Below, piece by piece: positions 18,264 to 27,128 of a DNA stretch of 64,000 bases; position 1 is the stretch's first letter, and the number at the start of each line of letters is the position of its first letter. The stretch is from Macrococcoides caseolyticum. GTDB lineage: Bacteria; Bacillota; Bacilli; Staphylococcales; Staphylococcaceae. The position numbers and the translations under genes are program-made. Where the stretch lies: NCBI RefSeq assembly GCF_021366795.1, contig NZ_JAHCPS010000001.1, forward strand, positions 349,102 to 413,101, written 5' to 3'. The notes below the pieces were generated by a model. The model saw nothing but the letters and a program-made list of their open reading frames with translations, was not told where the DNA came from and did not search any database.

Positions 18264-19088
18264 CTAATAACATGACCATTCATAAAGTACTTTACTAAAA
18301 TCACATCGCGCAAGATCATCTCTTGTTACAAAGAAATGCGCCTTCCCACAGTCTCCCCAGGTAATCAAATCACCTGTTGCGTCGTTCCTTTCTGAATCAA
18401 TTTGAAGTAGCAAAATATCATAATTAGAATAGTCTAAATGATGCTTGTTAAACTCAATATAACGTGAATCACGAATATCATACTGAGGAAATACAGGATT
18501 CCCTCCAATCAAGTGACCTTCTTGATTCACTGCTTCATACAACTTATCATCATCCGCTTCACTTAAATTTTCAAATCCATCTATTTGACTTGTCACCTTA
18601 TGAAAATCTCTATCTTCATATGACATCATATTCTCACCAAGGTGAAATGTAATCGCATATTCACCTCTAACTGGATTTGCGAACGCATCTTCAGGAAAAC
18701 GATATTTTTCAATGACTTCTTCACGCGTTACCGTCATATCAATTTCCGGATAATAAATCACACGATGCGTATCATTTAATATATAATTATCTTCATTTAA
18801 ACCAGTCATTTCATCCATCAATACCCAGAATTGCAAAATACCCGTCGAAGGCAAACCTATATTATTAGGTGGTAATTCATCCAGTCGATATTGCGCCAAA
18901 AAATGAAGCTGTTCACCTGAGACTGTCACAGGACACGTTGCATCATGTGGCAAGTACGGTAAACCACCGAACTTACTGTTCCATACATTTTCAGGAGTGC
19001 TTTCATGCGTATGAATATGAATACATTCTTGTCGTGTTAATGCGCGATACTGTTTCAGAATTTCATCAAATTTTTCATGTTCAGCCAT
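18264..19088 (-). CDS. YwqG/DUF1963 family protein (array member 1)
   Basis: The first gene of the array, 274 residues and soluble. It shares KFGGLPYLPHDATCPVT, YRLDELPPNNIGLPS, LQFWVLMDE and LLLQIDSERND with member 2 and ends in KVLYEWSCY. The ATG at 19088 has GAGGTG seven bases upstream; nearly the same ribosome-site sequence precedes member 2, so the duplication unit included the leader. A 104-base gap with no clear terminator separates the two genes. Confidence 0.8.
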   Translation of the reverse strand: MAEHEKFDEILKQYRALTRQECIHIHTHESTPENVWNSKFGGLPYLPHDATCPVTVSGEQLHFLAQYRLDELPPNNIGLPSTGILQFWVLMDEMTGLNEDNYILNDTHRVIYYPEIDMTVTREEVIEKYRFPEDAFANPVRGEYAITFHLGENMMSYEDRDFHKVTSQIDGFENLSEADDDKLYEAVNQEGHLIGGNPVFPQYDIRDSRYIEFNKHHLDYSNYDILLLQIDSERNDATGDLITWGDCGKAHFFVTRDDLARCDFSKVLYEWSCY

Positions 19089-19174
19089 CAAATCACCTCG
19101 AAATTTAGTTGAATGAATAAAAATATTGTACGCTATACATACAATTATATTTGTAAAAAAATTTTATTAGAAAT

Positions 19175-19212
19175 TAAACGAGCCCAAAACACAAATGTGC
19201 TTTGGGCTTGTA
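19175..19212 (-). terminator. Terminator of the FeoB-like gene
   Basis: The stem AGCCCAAA/TTTGGGCT with a 12-base loop is followed by a short T-containing tail on the minus strand, about 30 bases after the FeoB-like stop codon. Confidence 0.75.
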
Positions 19213-19242
19213 CCAATACCATATATAATATTATCTTAATAA

Positions 19243-20811
19243 TTAAACCAACCACTTCACACCGAGTAATACACTGACTAATATTATTGTCGTTGTTGCT
19301 TGTTTTGCAAGTAATATTAAGGCATTTTTAATGCCTAAAGTCTGCCCGATTTTTATCATTGTTACGAAACAAGGCGTTAACGTACTGCATATCAGCAACG
19401 CAATCAGTATTGTAATATCCCCCTGTAAAGATTCATGGGGTATACTATTTAACAGTAATATGCCGTCTTTGCGAATCATACTTGCAACAACGGCTGGTGC
19501 ATAATCACTACCAAGACCCATTAATCCGAGCAAAGGTGACACCCAATGATTGAGATGATTGATAAGACCTGTCACTTCCATCCAACTTGCGATGATACAA
19601 ATAAGAAAGAAAATCGGCAAGGCTTGCGTAAAGAACATTTTTAAACTCGGTAAACTTCTGACTATCACACCGCGTAATGACGGCATTTTTAAATAGACTT
19701 TTCTTGGAGTTAAACGTGGTACTTTGTTGTTATTTTTAAATAACTTCGCATGAAAGATTGTGCCTACGATCAAAATAAAAACATAAGGCACAATTAAATG
19801 CATATGATGATTCTTAGATAATACTGATAAAGTTGCGCCGATTTGATAAGAACATGCCGAACCGAATGCGATTATTGAGACACATTGCTGTTTTGTACAT
19901 GAAAAGCATGACTTCGTTTCATTTAATGCTACGACATTACAACCAAATCCCGTGATGACTGGTAATAGGTCTGAACCTGTTAAACCGATATGACGCATGA
20001 GTGGGTCCAGCGTATCTGTAATCCAGTCTTTAATGCCGATTTCATTATAGATTTCTGTCGCTATCGTCAACAGAATAACCACTGGAAACGCCCAGATAAT
20101 AGAGAATATGCCAATCGATAATAATCCATAATGACCAAATAACAATTGCTGAACGACAGATGATAACTGCATATTTATTCGTGATAATACATAAGCATCG
20201 TACCAGCCCTCCATTACGCTGGACAGCTGATAAGCGAGCCAAACTGGTACAACAAACATCACCATTACAGCGAGCATTGCAATCATCACTCGTATGAAGT
20301 ATGGTATTTGTTGCGGCTTTGAATCACTTTTCGGAAACTGTATCAGCTGCATTTCTTTATATGTCATGACTTGATTGGATAACGTTGGTGTTTCATGCCG
20401 TAAATCTACTAATTCGATAGGTAATCGTTCATCATATACCGTCTGACGAAGTTGCTGTTCTGTCATTTTATCCTTAAACGTTATAAAGATTCTAAACAGC
20501 TTATGTTTCAGTTGATAACGCTCAATAATCTTGTAAAGTGTCTGCATTTCCTCATATAGATGAGGCCCCCGTGCAACAAGCCAGATTTCTTCAGCCTGAG
20601 CAATATGCTTTGGCAGTATATCATGTACAGTGATATCATCACCAATTCTAAAGCCCGGTGTATCCACAATGACATAATGATTTGTCGCATAGTGTTTATA
20701 TGATTTCGTAGAACCTCTCACATTAACTGATACATCATTTAACCCTTGTAGCCGTTGTACTAAGGAGGTCTTTCCGCTTGATTCTAAACCTAACAATATG
20801 ACGGGTTTCAT
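19243..20811 (-). CDS. FeoB-like GTPase/permease (metal transport-like)
   Basis: A 522-residue protein with an N-terminal small GTPase domain (P-loop GLESSGKTS near residue 9, switch DTPGF near residue 51) and a C-terminal polytopic part with two gate-type nucleoside-recognition domains. TGFGCNVVALNETKSCFSC matches the FeoB gate motif GFGCNVPA, but is followed by a cysteine cluster (CFSCTKQQC) not normal for FeoB. Canonical FeoB proteins are about 660-770 residues, so this is a short relative; the usual NKxD is not clear (TFKD in its place). The start ATG overlaps the stop of the upstream flavoprotein gene (TGATG), so the two are coupled. The likely role is uptake of ferrous iron or another metal; the metal is not known. 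Confidence 0.75.
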   Translation of the reverse strand: MKPVILLGLESSGKTSLVQRLQGLNDVSVNVRGSTKSYKHYATNHYVIVDTPGFRIGDDITVHDILPKHIAQAEEIWLVARGPHLYEEMQTLYKIIERYQLKHKLFRIFITFKDKMTEQQLRQTVYDERLPIELVDLRHETPTLSNQVMTYKEMQLIQFPKSDSKPQQIPYFIRVMIAMLAVMVMFVVPVWLAYQLSSVMEGWYDAYVLSRINMQLSSVVQQLLFGHYGLLSIGIFSIIWAFPVVILLTIATEIYNEIGIKDWITDTLDPLMRHIGLTGSDLLPVITGFGCNVVALNETKSCFSCTKQQCVSIIAFGSACSYQIGATLSVLSKNHHMHLIVPYVFILIVGTIFHAKLFKNNNKVPRLTPRKVYLKMPSLRGVIVRSLPSLKMFFTQALPIFFLICIIASWMEVTGLINHLNHWVSPLLGLMGLGSDYAPAVVASMIRKDGILLLNSIPHESLQGDITILIALLICSTLTPCFVTMIKIGQTLGIKNALILLAKQATTTIILVSVLLGVKWLV

Positions 20812-21893
20812 CAGCACTGACACTCCGCATTACAACATGATAAATCCGTTAAATACATATTTTGTCGGATATAATCCTGCTTGACTGATTCATCTATCTC
20901 AAAACTTTCACGTGTTAATATGTCTTCAAGCACTACCAAGAATCGTTGTCTAAACTTATAAATAAAACAGAATATCACATCAGATTGTCTAACACCCGGA
21001 CCACATAAATAAATATTGTTATGTTTTGTCGATTGATCTACAGCTGTGAGTTGAGCTAAACCATCCTTCATTTCAAATAAATGTTGGAACACAGGCGGTA
21101 CAGTATGAAAACCCGTACACACAATCGGTTCATTCTTAGACATAATGGTTTCGCCATGATCCAGGACAACCTTGAATCGTTCATTTTCCATATCAATAGA
21201 TTCAACACGTCTATTATTCATTACTCGAATTAAATTACTATTTAGCGTAAGTAAACGTTCCTTCGTATAAGGACTAATCGTCTGACTCGGATCATGATGA
21301 TGAAGCAATAACTTTTCATCAGGATGAATCAGTAATACACGCTCCCCTTGACGATTTAAATTAATTAAAGCATCCATCGCGCTCTCGCCATTACCAATAA
21401 TAATACGTTCACCTTCAATATCCTGCCAAGTTGTGACATCACTATAGTGTATTCCATAATCAAATAAACGCTTCGGCGCATTAAACTCCCCACATGCTAA
21501 TATCACAGCATCCGCTTCAATATCCCCTATCGTCGTCTTTAAAGTAATGCCTTTGTCTGCAGGGATAATCTCTTGAACTTCGCAACCCACAGTGACATTT
21601 AACTCAAACTGCTCCTCAATTTGCGCTAAATATTCTCCGTATAGTGCACCACTTAAATGTTCCTGATTTAAAGTATACGCAGGTGAACTATCCGGCATAA
21701 TTGCATTTAAATCAAGTAAACCAAAGCCATGGCCATTGAAACTCGGCGTAATGAGTTTCGTCTCTTTCGGCCAATTAAAGAAAGTAGCACCGACTTCATC
21801 TTTCTCATATATCATGTAATCCTGATAACCTAATTGCTCTAATGCATAGCCCAGTCCAATACCAGTAGGACCTCCACCAATAATTGCAATCAT
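20811..21893 (-). CDS. FAD/NAD(P)-dependent oxidoreductase with a cysteine-rich tail
   Basis: A 360-residue flavoprotein. The N-terminal dinucleotide fold has IAIIGGGPTGIGLGYAL, the second nucleotide site has RIIIGNGESAMDALINL, and an ATG-like motif appears in VCTGFH. This layout is that of CzcO/YpdA-type monooxygenase-reductases. The C-terminus ends LTDLSCCNAECQC, four cysteines in eight residues, suited to metal or thiol chemistry. It lies directly upstream of, and overlaps, the FeoB-like gene, suggesting that it reduces or handles the transported metal. That role is inference; the enzyme class is confident. Confidence 0.8.
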   Translation of the reverse strand: MIAIIGGGPTGIGLGYALEQLGYQDYMIYEKDEVGATFFNWPKETKLITPSFNGHGFGLLDLNAIMPDSSPAYTLNQEHLSGALYGEYLAQIEEQFELNVTVGCEVQEIIPADKGITLKTTIGDIEADAVILACGEFNAPKRLFDYGIHYSDVTTWQDIEGERIIIGNGESAMDALINLNRQGERVLLIHPDEKLLLHHHDPSQTISPYTKERLLTLNSNLIRVMNNRRVESIDMENERFKVVLDHGETIMSKNEPIVCTGFHTVPPVFQHLFEMKDGLAQLTAVDQSTKHNNIYLCGPGVRQSDVIFCFIYKFRQRFLVVLEDILTRESFEIDESVKQDYIRQNMYLTDLSCCNAECQC

Positions 21894-21963
21894 ACACTCA
21901 TCTCCATAAATCGCAATAATTACTATTTAGAAAGTATAAGCTAAACGCCGTATGATTTCAATG

Positions 21964-21998
21964 TAAAAAGCACTTAAGCATGATAGCTTAAGTGCTTC
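21964..21998 (-). terminator. Strong hairpin terminator
   Basis: A perfect 12-bp stem (AAGCACTTAAGC with its complement, 6-base loop) is followed by a T run on the minus strand. It lies 250 bases after the ADP-ribosylglycohydrolase gene and just upstream of the flavoprotein promoter region, and probably insulates the two units. Confidence 0.85.
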
Positions 21999-22249
21999 AA
22001 TAAAAGGATCTAAAGGTTAGTTTATCTGCTTCATGGCCAAGATTCTTGATAAAATAGAACATAAGGTGACGAATCAAGCCATTTCTATGTTTATTATTCT
22101 GTGTGTTCAGATTTTTAATGCTAATGTCCCAAGTTTAAAATCGTTAATTAATATCAATATATTCTTGCGATAATTATATAATAATTAGCAGGACAGGAAT
22201 ATATCGAATTTAATTACGACATGTATATTTCTTACCATTTTTTTAAATC
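21999..22249. other. Intergenic stretch downstream of the ADP-ribosylglycohydrolase gene
   Basis: No full gene is seen. On the minus strand a 37-codon open frame without a convincing start ends at a TGA near 22005 and includes RNGLIRHLMFYFIKNLGHEA. It may be the remnant of a lost gene or chance. The segment next to 22249 is very AT-rich. Confidence 0.4.
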
Positions 22250-23161
22250 TTAATTACAATATGCCTCTACTATACTTTCAATTCGCTCTAAATTAGCTAA
22301 ACGCGATTTATAATTGTCTATCTCCGGAACATAACCTAATGTAGCACCAAACAAAGCACCAGTTAACGCACCAATCGTATCCATATCACCACCAAGATTG
22401 ATTGCTGCAAATACGCCTTCATGATATGTTTTATGATTTAAATAACAATATAACACCGCTTCTAAAGTATCTACAACATACCCTGTTGATTTTATTTCAT
22501 CGATATGCAGATTGACTAATCCATTAAAAATTCTATGATAAACAGAATAATCCCTACCCAGATCTTCTAATTGGGTGCGAACATTATTTAATAACTCTGA
22601 TTTATCTACGTTAGACATCAAAGCTTCTAACACTAAAATATAAATCATACACCCCATTATAGATCGCTCATGCCCATGCGTGAGCTTACTATAATCTGAA
22701 ACCATTTTATACTTTTCTTCAATTGGTAAATCTAAAGTCATCTTAACAATTGGAGCAATTCGCATTAAGGAACCATTACCATTGTCATTTTCACCTGATA
22801 AACCACATGCTGTGGCACTACGTTTCAAATACTCAAAGTTTTGACATGCTTCATGCGTTGTAATACCGATATCAAATGTTTCTCCGTAAGGCGTCATATA
22901 ATTTCTAAAATCAAAATCTGCAAATTTCTGCATTAAATCATCAAGTGTACTGTTTTCATTCATATGCTCCATCGTACATAACAATAACGACGAATCATCC
23001 GACCATGTACCTGGTGGTAAATTATATGTACCATAACCGATCATACCACTCACTTCAAACGTACCCCGTGGCTTAAACTCTACTGGTACACCTAAAGCAT
23101 CACCAACAATGAAACCGTAAATCATACCTTTTAACTGATTATTTATATTGATCAGCTCCAT
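22250..23161 (-). CDS. ADP-ribosylglycohydrolase (DraG-like)
   Basis: A 303-residue protein of the DraG/ARH family, which removes ADP-ribose from proteins or small molecules using two metal ions. The metal motifs are present: GDALGVPVEFKPRG near residue 20, WSDDSSLLLCTM near residue 53 and LGGDMDTIGALTGALFGATL near residue 260, with GNGSLMRIAPI in between. The usual TDDT is SDDS here, a conservative change. The ribosome site is weak. It is separated by 95 bases from the upstream gltS gene. The target of de-ADP-ribosylation is unknown; no ADP-ribosyltransferase is seen in the window. Confidence 0.9.
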   Translation of the reverse strand: MELININNQLKGMIYGFIVGDALGVPVEFKPRGTFEVSGMIGYGTYNLPPGTWSDDSSLLLCTMEHMNENSTLDDLMQKFADFDFRNYMTPYGETFDIGITTHEACQNFEYLKRSATACGLSGENDNGNGSLMRIAPIVKMTLDLPIEEKYKMVSDYSKLTHGHERSIMGCMIYILVLEALMSNVDKSELLNNVRTQLEDLGRDYSVYHRIFNGLVNLHIDEIKSTGYVVDTLEAVLYCYLNHKTYHEGVFAAINLGGDMDTIGALTGALFGATLGYVPEIDNYKSRLANLERIESIVEAYCN

Positions 23162-23256
23162 TAATTTTCATATTTTAATATTGCAAACTTCAAAATGGTA
23201 TTATTGAAAAATAGGTACAATAAAGGTAATGTTTGTTCTGGATTAAACATATAACT

Positions 23257-24444
23257 CTATCCAAAAATATTCATTGTAGTAATGATAATAGGTACTGCAA
23301 AAATATCAATTAAAAATGCCCCTACGACTGGTACAATTAAAAACGCTTTTCTTGAAGGACCAAACTGTTTAGTAACAGAATCCATATTTGCCATAGCATT
23401 AGGAGTGGCTCCTAATCCATGCCCTAAAAACCCTGCTATCATAATTGCGCTATCGAATGATTTACCTAATAATTTAAATAATACAAATCGACCGAACAAT
23501 ACAATAAATAGTACTTGAGCGATAAGTGTGACAAAAATTGGTACAACGTTTCCTGAGATTTCAGCAAAATTAATACTCATTAACGCCATTGATAAGAAGA
23601 CAGCAAGTGTTATATCGCCAATCATACCATTAATTTTGAGGTTAATAATTTCAGGTTTAATACCTTCAATAACATTTCTTACAATAACCGCTAAAAACAT
23701 AGCTCCTACATAACCAGGTAATGCAAATCCTGTTACGTTAGTAAACCACTCTCCGAGTAATGAACCAATCGCCATACAAAATGCAATAACAGCTGAAGTC
23801 ATGATAAATTGGCTTGAATCAATACTTTCGTGTCTTTCATAATGGGTATTCAATTCTGTGCTTTCTTCAGTTGGCTTTAAATTAAACTTTCTAATCATAC
23901 TTTGTACAACTGGACCACCGACTAACCCACCAGATATTAAACCTAAAGTAGCAGAAGCTAAACCAATTGATAATGCGCCGGTAGCTCCCATTTCTTCAAT
24001 TGTTGAACCATAAGCCGTAACTGCACCATGTCCTCCTTCCATAGATGCTGCACCCACAACTACTCCCATTAAAGGGTGCATTCCGAACATCGATGCAATG
24101 CTCACACCAATAACGTTCTGCATTAATGCTAGGAAACCACATGCTAACCAATAGATTACTAATAATCTTCCACCTAATTTAATTAATGAAAAACTAGCGC
24201 CTAATCCAATCGTCGTAAAGAAGGCAAGCATAAATAAAGTCTGAAAGTCAGTATTTAATTTAAACGTTAGTATATTCATACTCGATAATATCCATGCTAT
24301 TACAGCAAACAGTAATCCCCCAATTACTGGTGCTGGTATCGCAAAACGATATAAAAATTTTAATTTTTTTATTAAAAACTCTCCAACCAAATATACAATA
24401 AAAGCAAGCAAAACTGTTGTAATATCATTTAATGTTATAGTCAT
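23257..24444 (-). CDS. gltS: Sodium/glutamate symporter
   Basis: A 395-residue membrane protein of the GltS family, importing glutamate with sodium ions. Family marks are GASMEGGHGAVTAYG in the first reentrant region and GFLGHGLGATPNAMANMDSV in the second, with ten or more hydrophobic segments around them. AAAGGGGAA precedes the ATG. It lies 21 bases after the HutG-like gene and is probably co-transcribed with it, which links glutamate uptake to an arginase-type hydrolase that releases glutamate from formiminoglutamate. Confidence 0.93.
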   Translation of the reverse strand: MTITLNDITTVLLAFIVYLVGEFLIKKLKFLYRFAIPAPVIGGLLFAVIAWILSSMNILTFKLNTDFQTLFMLAFFTTIGLGASFSLIKLGGRLLVIYWLACGFLALMQNVIGVSIASMFGMHPLMGVVVGAASMEGGHGAVTAYGSTIEEMGATGALSIGLASATLGLISGGLVGGPVVQSMIRKFNLKPTEESTELNTHYERHESIDSSQFIMTSAVIAFCMAIGSLLGEWFTNVTGFALPGYVGAMFLAVIVRNVIEGIKPEIINLKINGMIGDITLAVFLSMALMSINFAEISGNVVPIFVTLIAQVLFIVLFGRFVLFKLLGKSFDSAIMIAGFLGHGLGATPNAMANMDSVTKQFGPSRKAFLIVPVVGAFLIDIFAVPIIITTMNIFG

Positions 24445-24465
24445 ATTTATTCCCCTTTGTTTTAA

Positions 24466-25374
24466 TTAAAAAATAGTACGATGCATTATTTGAGCAATTA
24501 ACTTAGCAGTTCGTTGATCAATATCATACTTAGGATTCATCTCAGCAATACTAAAATTATTTACTTTTTCACTTTTCATAACAGTTTGTAACACAGTATT
24601 AACCTGGAAAGGAGTTAATCCAAAAACAGCTGGAGCACTGACACCTGGAGCATATGCACTGTCAATAACATCCATACATAAAGTTAGTAAAATATGATCA
24701 TATTGCTCAATGAATGAATCAATTTTTTCTATCACACTGTTCATATTACCTTGAAGATCATCAGCTAGAATATAATCAATATTTTTTTGTTCAGCATATT
24801 CAAATAATGCTTTAGTATTACCCGCTCTCTGAACCCCTAATACTAAATAACCGTTATTATGTCCATCTTCAAGAATGTATGAAAAACTTGTTCCTGATGT
24901 AGGATATTCTTCATATCTCGTATCAAAATGAGCATCAATATTAATAACACCAATGCTATCATGTGTATATAATTTTCTCATACCAAGATACTGGGCATAC
25001 GCAATATCATGTCCCCCACCAATAAGAAAAGTCATCTTATGTTTATGAAGAATATCCGCAACTTTATCACCAAATTGTTTCTGAACATCTAGTAAAGATT
25101 CATCCTCACAATAATAATTACCATAGTCAATAAACTGTCGATCACTTAAATTAGGCAAGTTAGCAAATGCTCTACGGATTGTTTCTGGACCTTGTTTAGC
25201 TCCAATACGTCCTTTATTCAGTCGAACACCTTCGTCAATTGCGTAACCTAATATCGCATAATCTGAAGCTATATAAGGATTGTTATGTATACTTTGAAAT
25301 ATCCTGAAATGACTATTATCTGATTCATGATCTAACCTTCCTCGCCATATACTCATATCCGTTTGATGGAACAT
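24466..25374 (-). CDS. hutG: Formimidoylglutamase-like ureohydrolase
   Basis: A 302-residue member of the arginase/agmatinase/formiminoglutamase family, with a dimanganese site: LIGGGHDIAYAQ, NIDAHFDTR and LCMDVIDSAYAPGVSAP. The last motif and the lack of an arginase-type substrate loop favour formimidoylglutamase, which splits N-formimidoyl-glutamate to glutamate and formamide at the end of histidine breakdown. No hutH, hutU or hutI is seen nearby, so this assignment rests on motifs and on the neighbouring glutamate transporter. AAAAGGGGG precedes the ATG. Confidence 0.8.
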   Translation of the reverse strand: MFHQTDMSIWRGRLDHESDNSHFRIFQSIHNNPYIASDYAILGYAIDEGVRLNKGRIGAKQGPETIRRAFANLPNLSDRQFIDYGNYYCEDESLLDVQKQFGDKVADILHKHKMTFLIGGGHDIAYAQYLGMRKLYTHDSIGVINIDAHFDTRYEEYPTSGTSFSYILEDGHNNGYLVLGVQRAGNTKALFEYAEQKNIDYILADDLQGNMNSVIEKIDSFIEQYDHILLTLCMDVIDSAYAPGVSAPAVFGLTPFQVNTVLQTVMKSEKVNNFSIAEMNPKYDIDQRTAKLIAQIMHRTIF

Positions 25375-25679
25375 ACAACTTCCCCCTTTTAAATTTTAAT
25401 ACCTTGTATTTAATTCTAATATAAGTCTCTTAAAATAATAAGATTTTATTTAAATTTTCTGATAATAAATATATATTTTGAATACTATACTATAGAAAAC
25501 ATCATATTTAAAAATATTAATTGAAGATTTTAAGTATTTCATTAAAAAATTATTTTATAGCTATTCACTTCACCAATCATACTCATTAATAGATGAAATA
25601 AATATTAATATATATAATAATTAAAAATACGAAATTTGAATACTATTGTAATTATATAAAGAACTTGGGAGGGGACAGT
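25375..25679. other. AT-rich divergent intergenic region
   Basis: No gene is seen in this 305-base stretch. It is very AT-rich and should carry the hutG promoter on the minus strand and a plus-strand promoter for the very short reading frame at 25680. No operator could be read with confidence. Confidence 0.5.
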
Positions 25680-25718
25680 ATGTCATTAAAAGAAGATTAT
25701 ATATTCTCTTTAACCTAA
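25680..25718 (+). CDS. 12-codon open reading frame with a strong ribosome site
   Basis: ATG at 25680 opens a frame MSLKEDYIFSLT ending in TAA at 25718. GGGAGGGG lies five bases upstream, a far better ribosome site than chance would give, and a strong hairpin terminator begins at once after the stop. It may be a leader peptide, a small expressed peptide, or the scar left when a longer gene divergent from hutG was deleted. No homologue is known to me. Confidence 0.4.
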   Translation: MSLKEDYIFSLT

Positions 25719-25751
25719 GAAAATCCAGTACCTTTTGATACTGGATTTTTA
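25719..25751. terminator. Bidirectional terminator
   Basis: The 10-bp stem AAATCCAGTA / TACTGGATTT has T5 on the plus strand and a T run on the minus strand. It serves the threonate-type operon (-), ending seven bases before that operon's stop codon, and stops the short plus-strand frame. Confidence 0.88.
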
Positions 25752-25758
25752 CATTTCA

Positions 25759-27126
25759 CTACTTCTTCAACTTCTCATACACTTCTCTTAACGTAGTCAC
25801 TTCCCCTACATTTCCCGGAAAAACGACATATGGAATGCCTACATATTTGGCTTCTTGTCCTGTTAACCAAACTGGAATACCTTTATCAATTTGGCCTAAC
25901 ACAAGTGCTTTCTTAATTCCTAATCCAATGGTTGCTACATCGCTTGAAGTAATACCACCTTTAGCAATAATAAACCTTGGCTGAATTGAAAGATTTGAAA
26001 CTATATCTACTAAACTCTCTGAAATGAGTTTAGACAGTCGTAAATTCTCAAACTTATCATCAGTTCGAATAACGTCACGTGTCGTATATATTACCACATC
26101 TTTCCGACTCACTATAAGTGATTCAATCTGCTCTTTTAAACTTGAAATATACGCTTTTAATGTTGTTTCATTTGTAACTTCTTTAACATCAAATTCTATT
26201 TTCTCAATACCGCTTTCAAGTAAAGCTTCTAACTGTGCAGTCGTCTTCTTCACATGAGATCCAACTACAATTAACCCACCATTATCATTGAATTCATATG
26301 CTGAAGGATCAATGATTGTCCCCGGTGTCGCACAGATTGATTTCACAAAATCTGCTGCAGTTCTGAATAAGAATTTTTTATTTGTTTGTTCCAGGTATTC
26401 AAGTAGTACTGCTGTAAAGTTGTTCATATCCGCTTCACATAAGGCATCAACAATTACAGATTTAAAGTTAACAACTTCATCCAGCTTATCAAACATCGCT
26501 TGTTTATCACCGCTTCGGATTAAGTGCAGATCAAACAGCAACACATCTTCTTTTTTTACTTCACCGTTACTCTTTTCTTCCACATATTCTTGCATCGTAT
26601 GTGCATCGTAACCAAACGTTGTATCATTCGCAAATTCCGTTTCTGCTGCCGGTACAAACGTTTCGCCTTCTTTAATATAATGAACCCCTTCAAATGTATA
26701 ACGGTTGCCATCGAAGAAGGCTGGTGCATAGAATAATCCATCAAAGTGTGTTACAGATGCTTCGTTTAACGTTTTCGGTTCTAAATAAGAATGTCCTCTT
26801 AAAGTAGAATCTCCACGACTAATAATTAAATAATCTTTATTTAGTGCTTTCGATACCTTATCGATTGTTTGAATCAATTGCTTATGAATCTTCACTGTAT
26901 CTTCTTCATTTAGTGCGCGTGAATTTGTCAGGATATAGAACATATTATTTTCACTTTCAAAGCCATCTCGAATAGATGCTTCGTCAAAGCTCGTAATCAC
27001 ATATAAATCTTTTACAGTTTGTGTACCTGTCGGATCATCATCAAGGACAATGACTTTCTGATTTAAATTCTTTAAATCTCTTTTGAATTCAAATTCTGAT
27101 TTTTTATTAAAGAATGTCTGAATCAT
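25759..27126 (-). CDS. Four-carbon acid sugar kinase (OtnK/DtnK, DUF1537 family)
   Basis: A 455-residue kinase of the type that phosphorylates 3-oxo-tetronate or D-threonate. The N-terminal substrate domain has VIVLDDDPTGTQTVKDLYVI, ILTNSRAL and ISRGDSTLRGHSYLEP; the C-terminal nucleotide domain has FIIAKGGITSSDVATIGLGI and YVVFPGNVGE. All are landmarks of the family. It is the last gene of an operon with a 3-hydroxyacid dehydrogenase and a GntP permease, two bases after the former. The ribosome site GGAGGG is good. Choice between tetronate and threonate substrates cannot be made by sequence alone. Confidence 0.87.
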   Translation of the reverse strand: MIQTFFNKKSEFEFKRDLKNLNQKVIVLDDDPTGTQTVKDLYVITSFDEASIRDGFESENNMFYILTNSRALNEEDTVKIHKQLIQTIDKVSKALNKDYLIISRGDSTLRGHSYLEPKTLNEASVTHFDGLFYAPAFFDGNRYTFEGVHYIKEGETFVPAAETEFANDTTFGYDAHTMQEYVEEKSNGEVKKEDVLLFDLHLIRSGDKQAMFDKLDEVVNFKSVIVDALCEADMNNFTAVLLEYLEQTNKKFLFRTAADFVKSICATPGTIIDPSAYEFNDNGGLIVVGSHVKKTTAQLEALLESGIEKIEFDVKEVTNETTLKAYISSLKEQIESLIVSRKDVVIYTTRDVIRTDDKFENLRLSKLISESLVDIVSNLSIQPRFIIAKGGITSSDVATIGLGIKKALVLGQIDKGIPVWLTGQEAKYVGIPYVVFPGNVGEVTTLREVYEKLKK

Positions 27127-27128
27127 CT

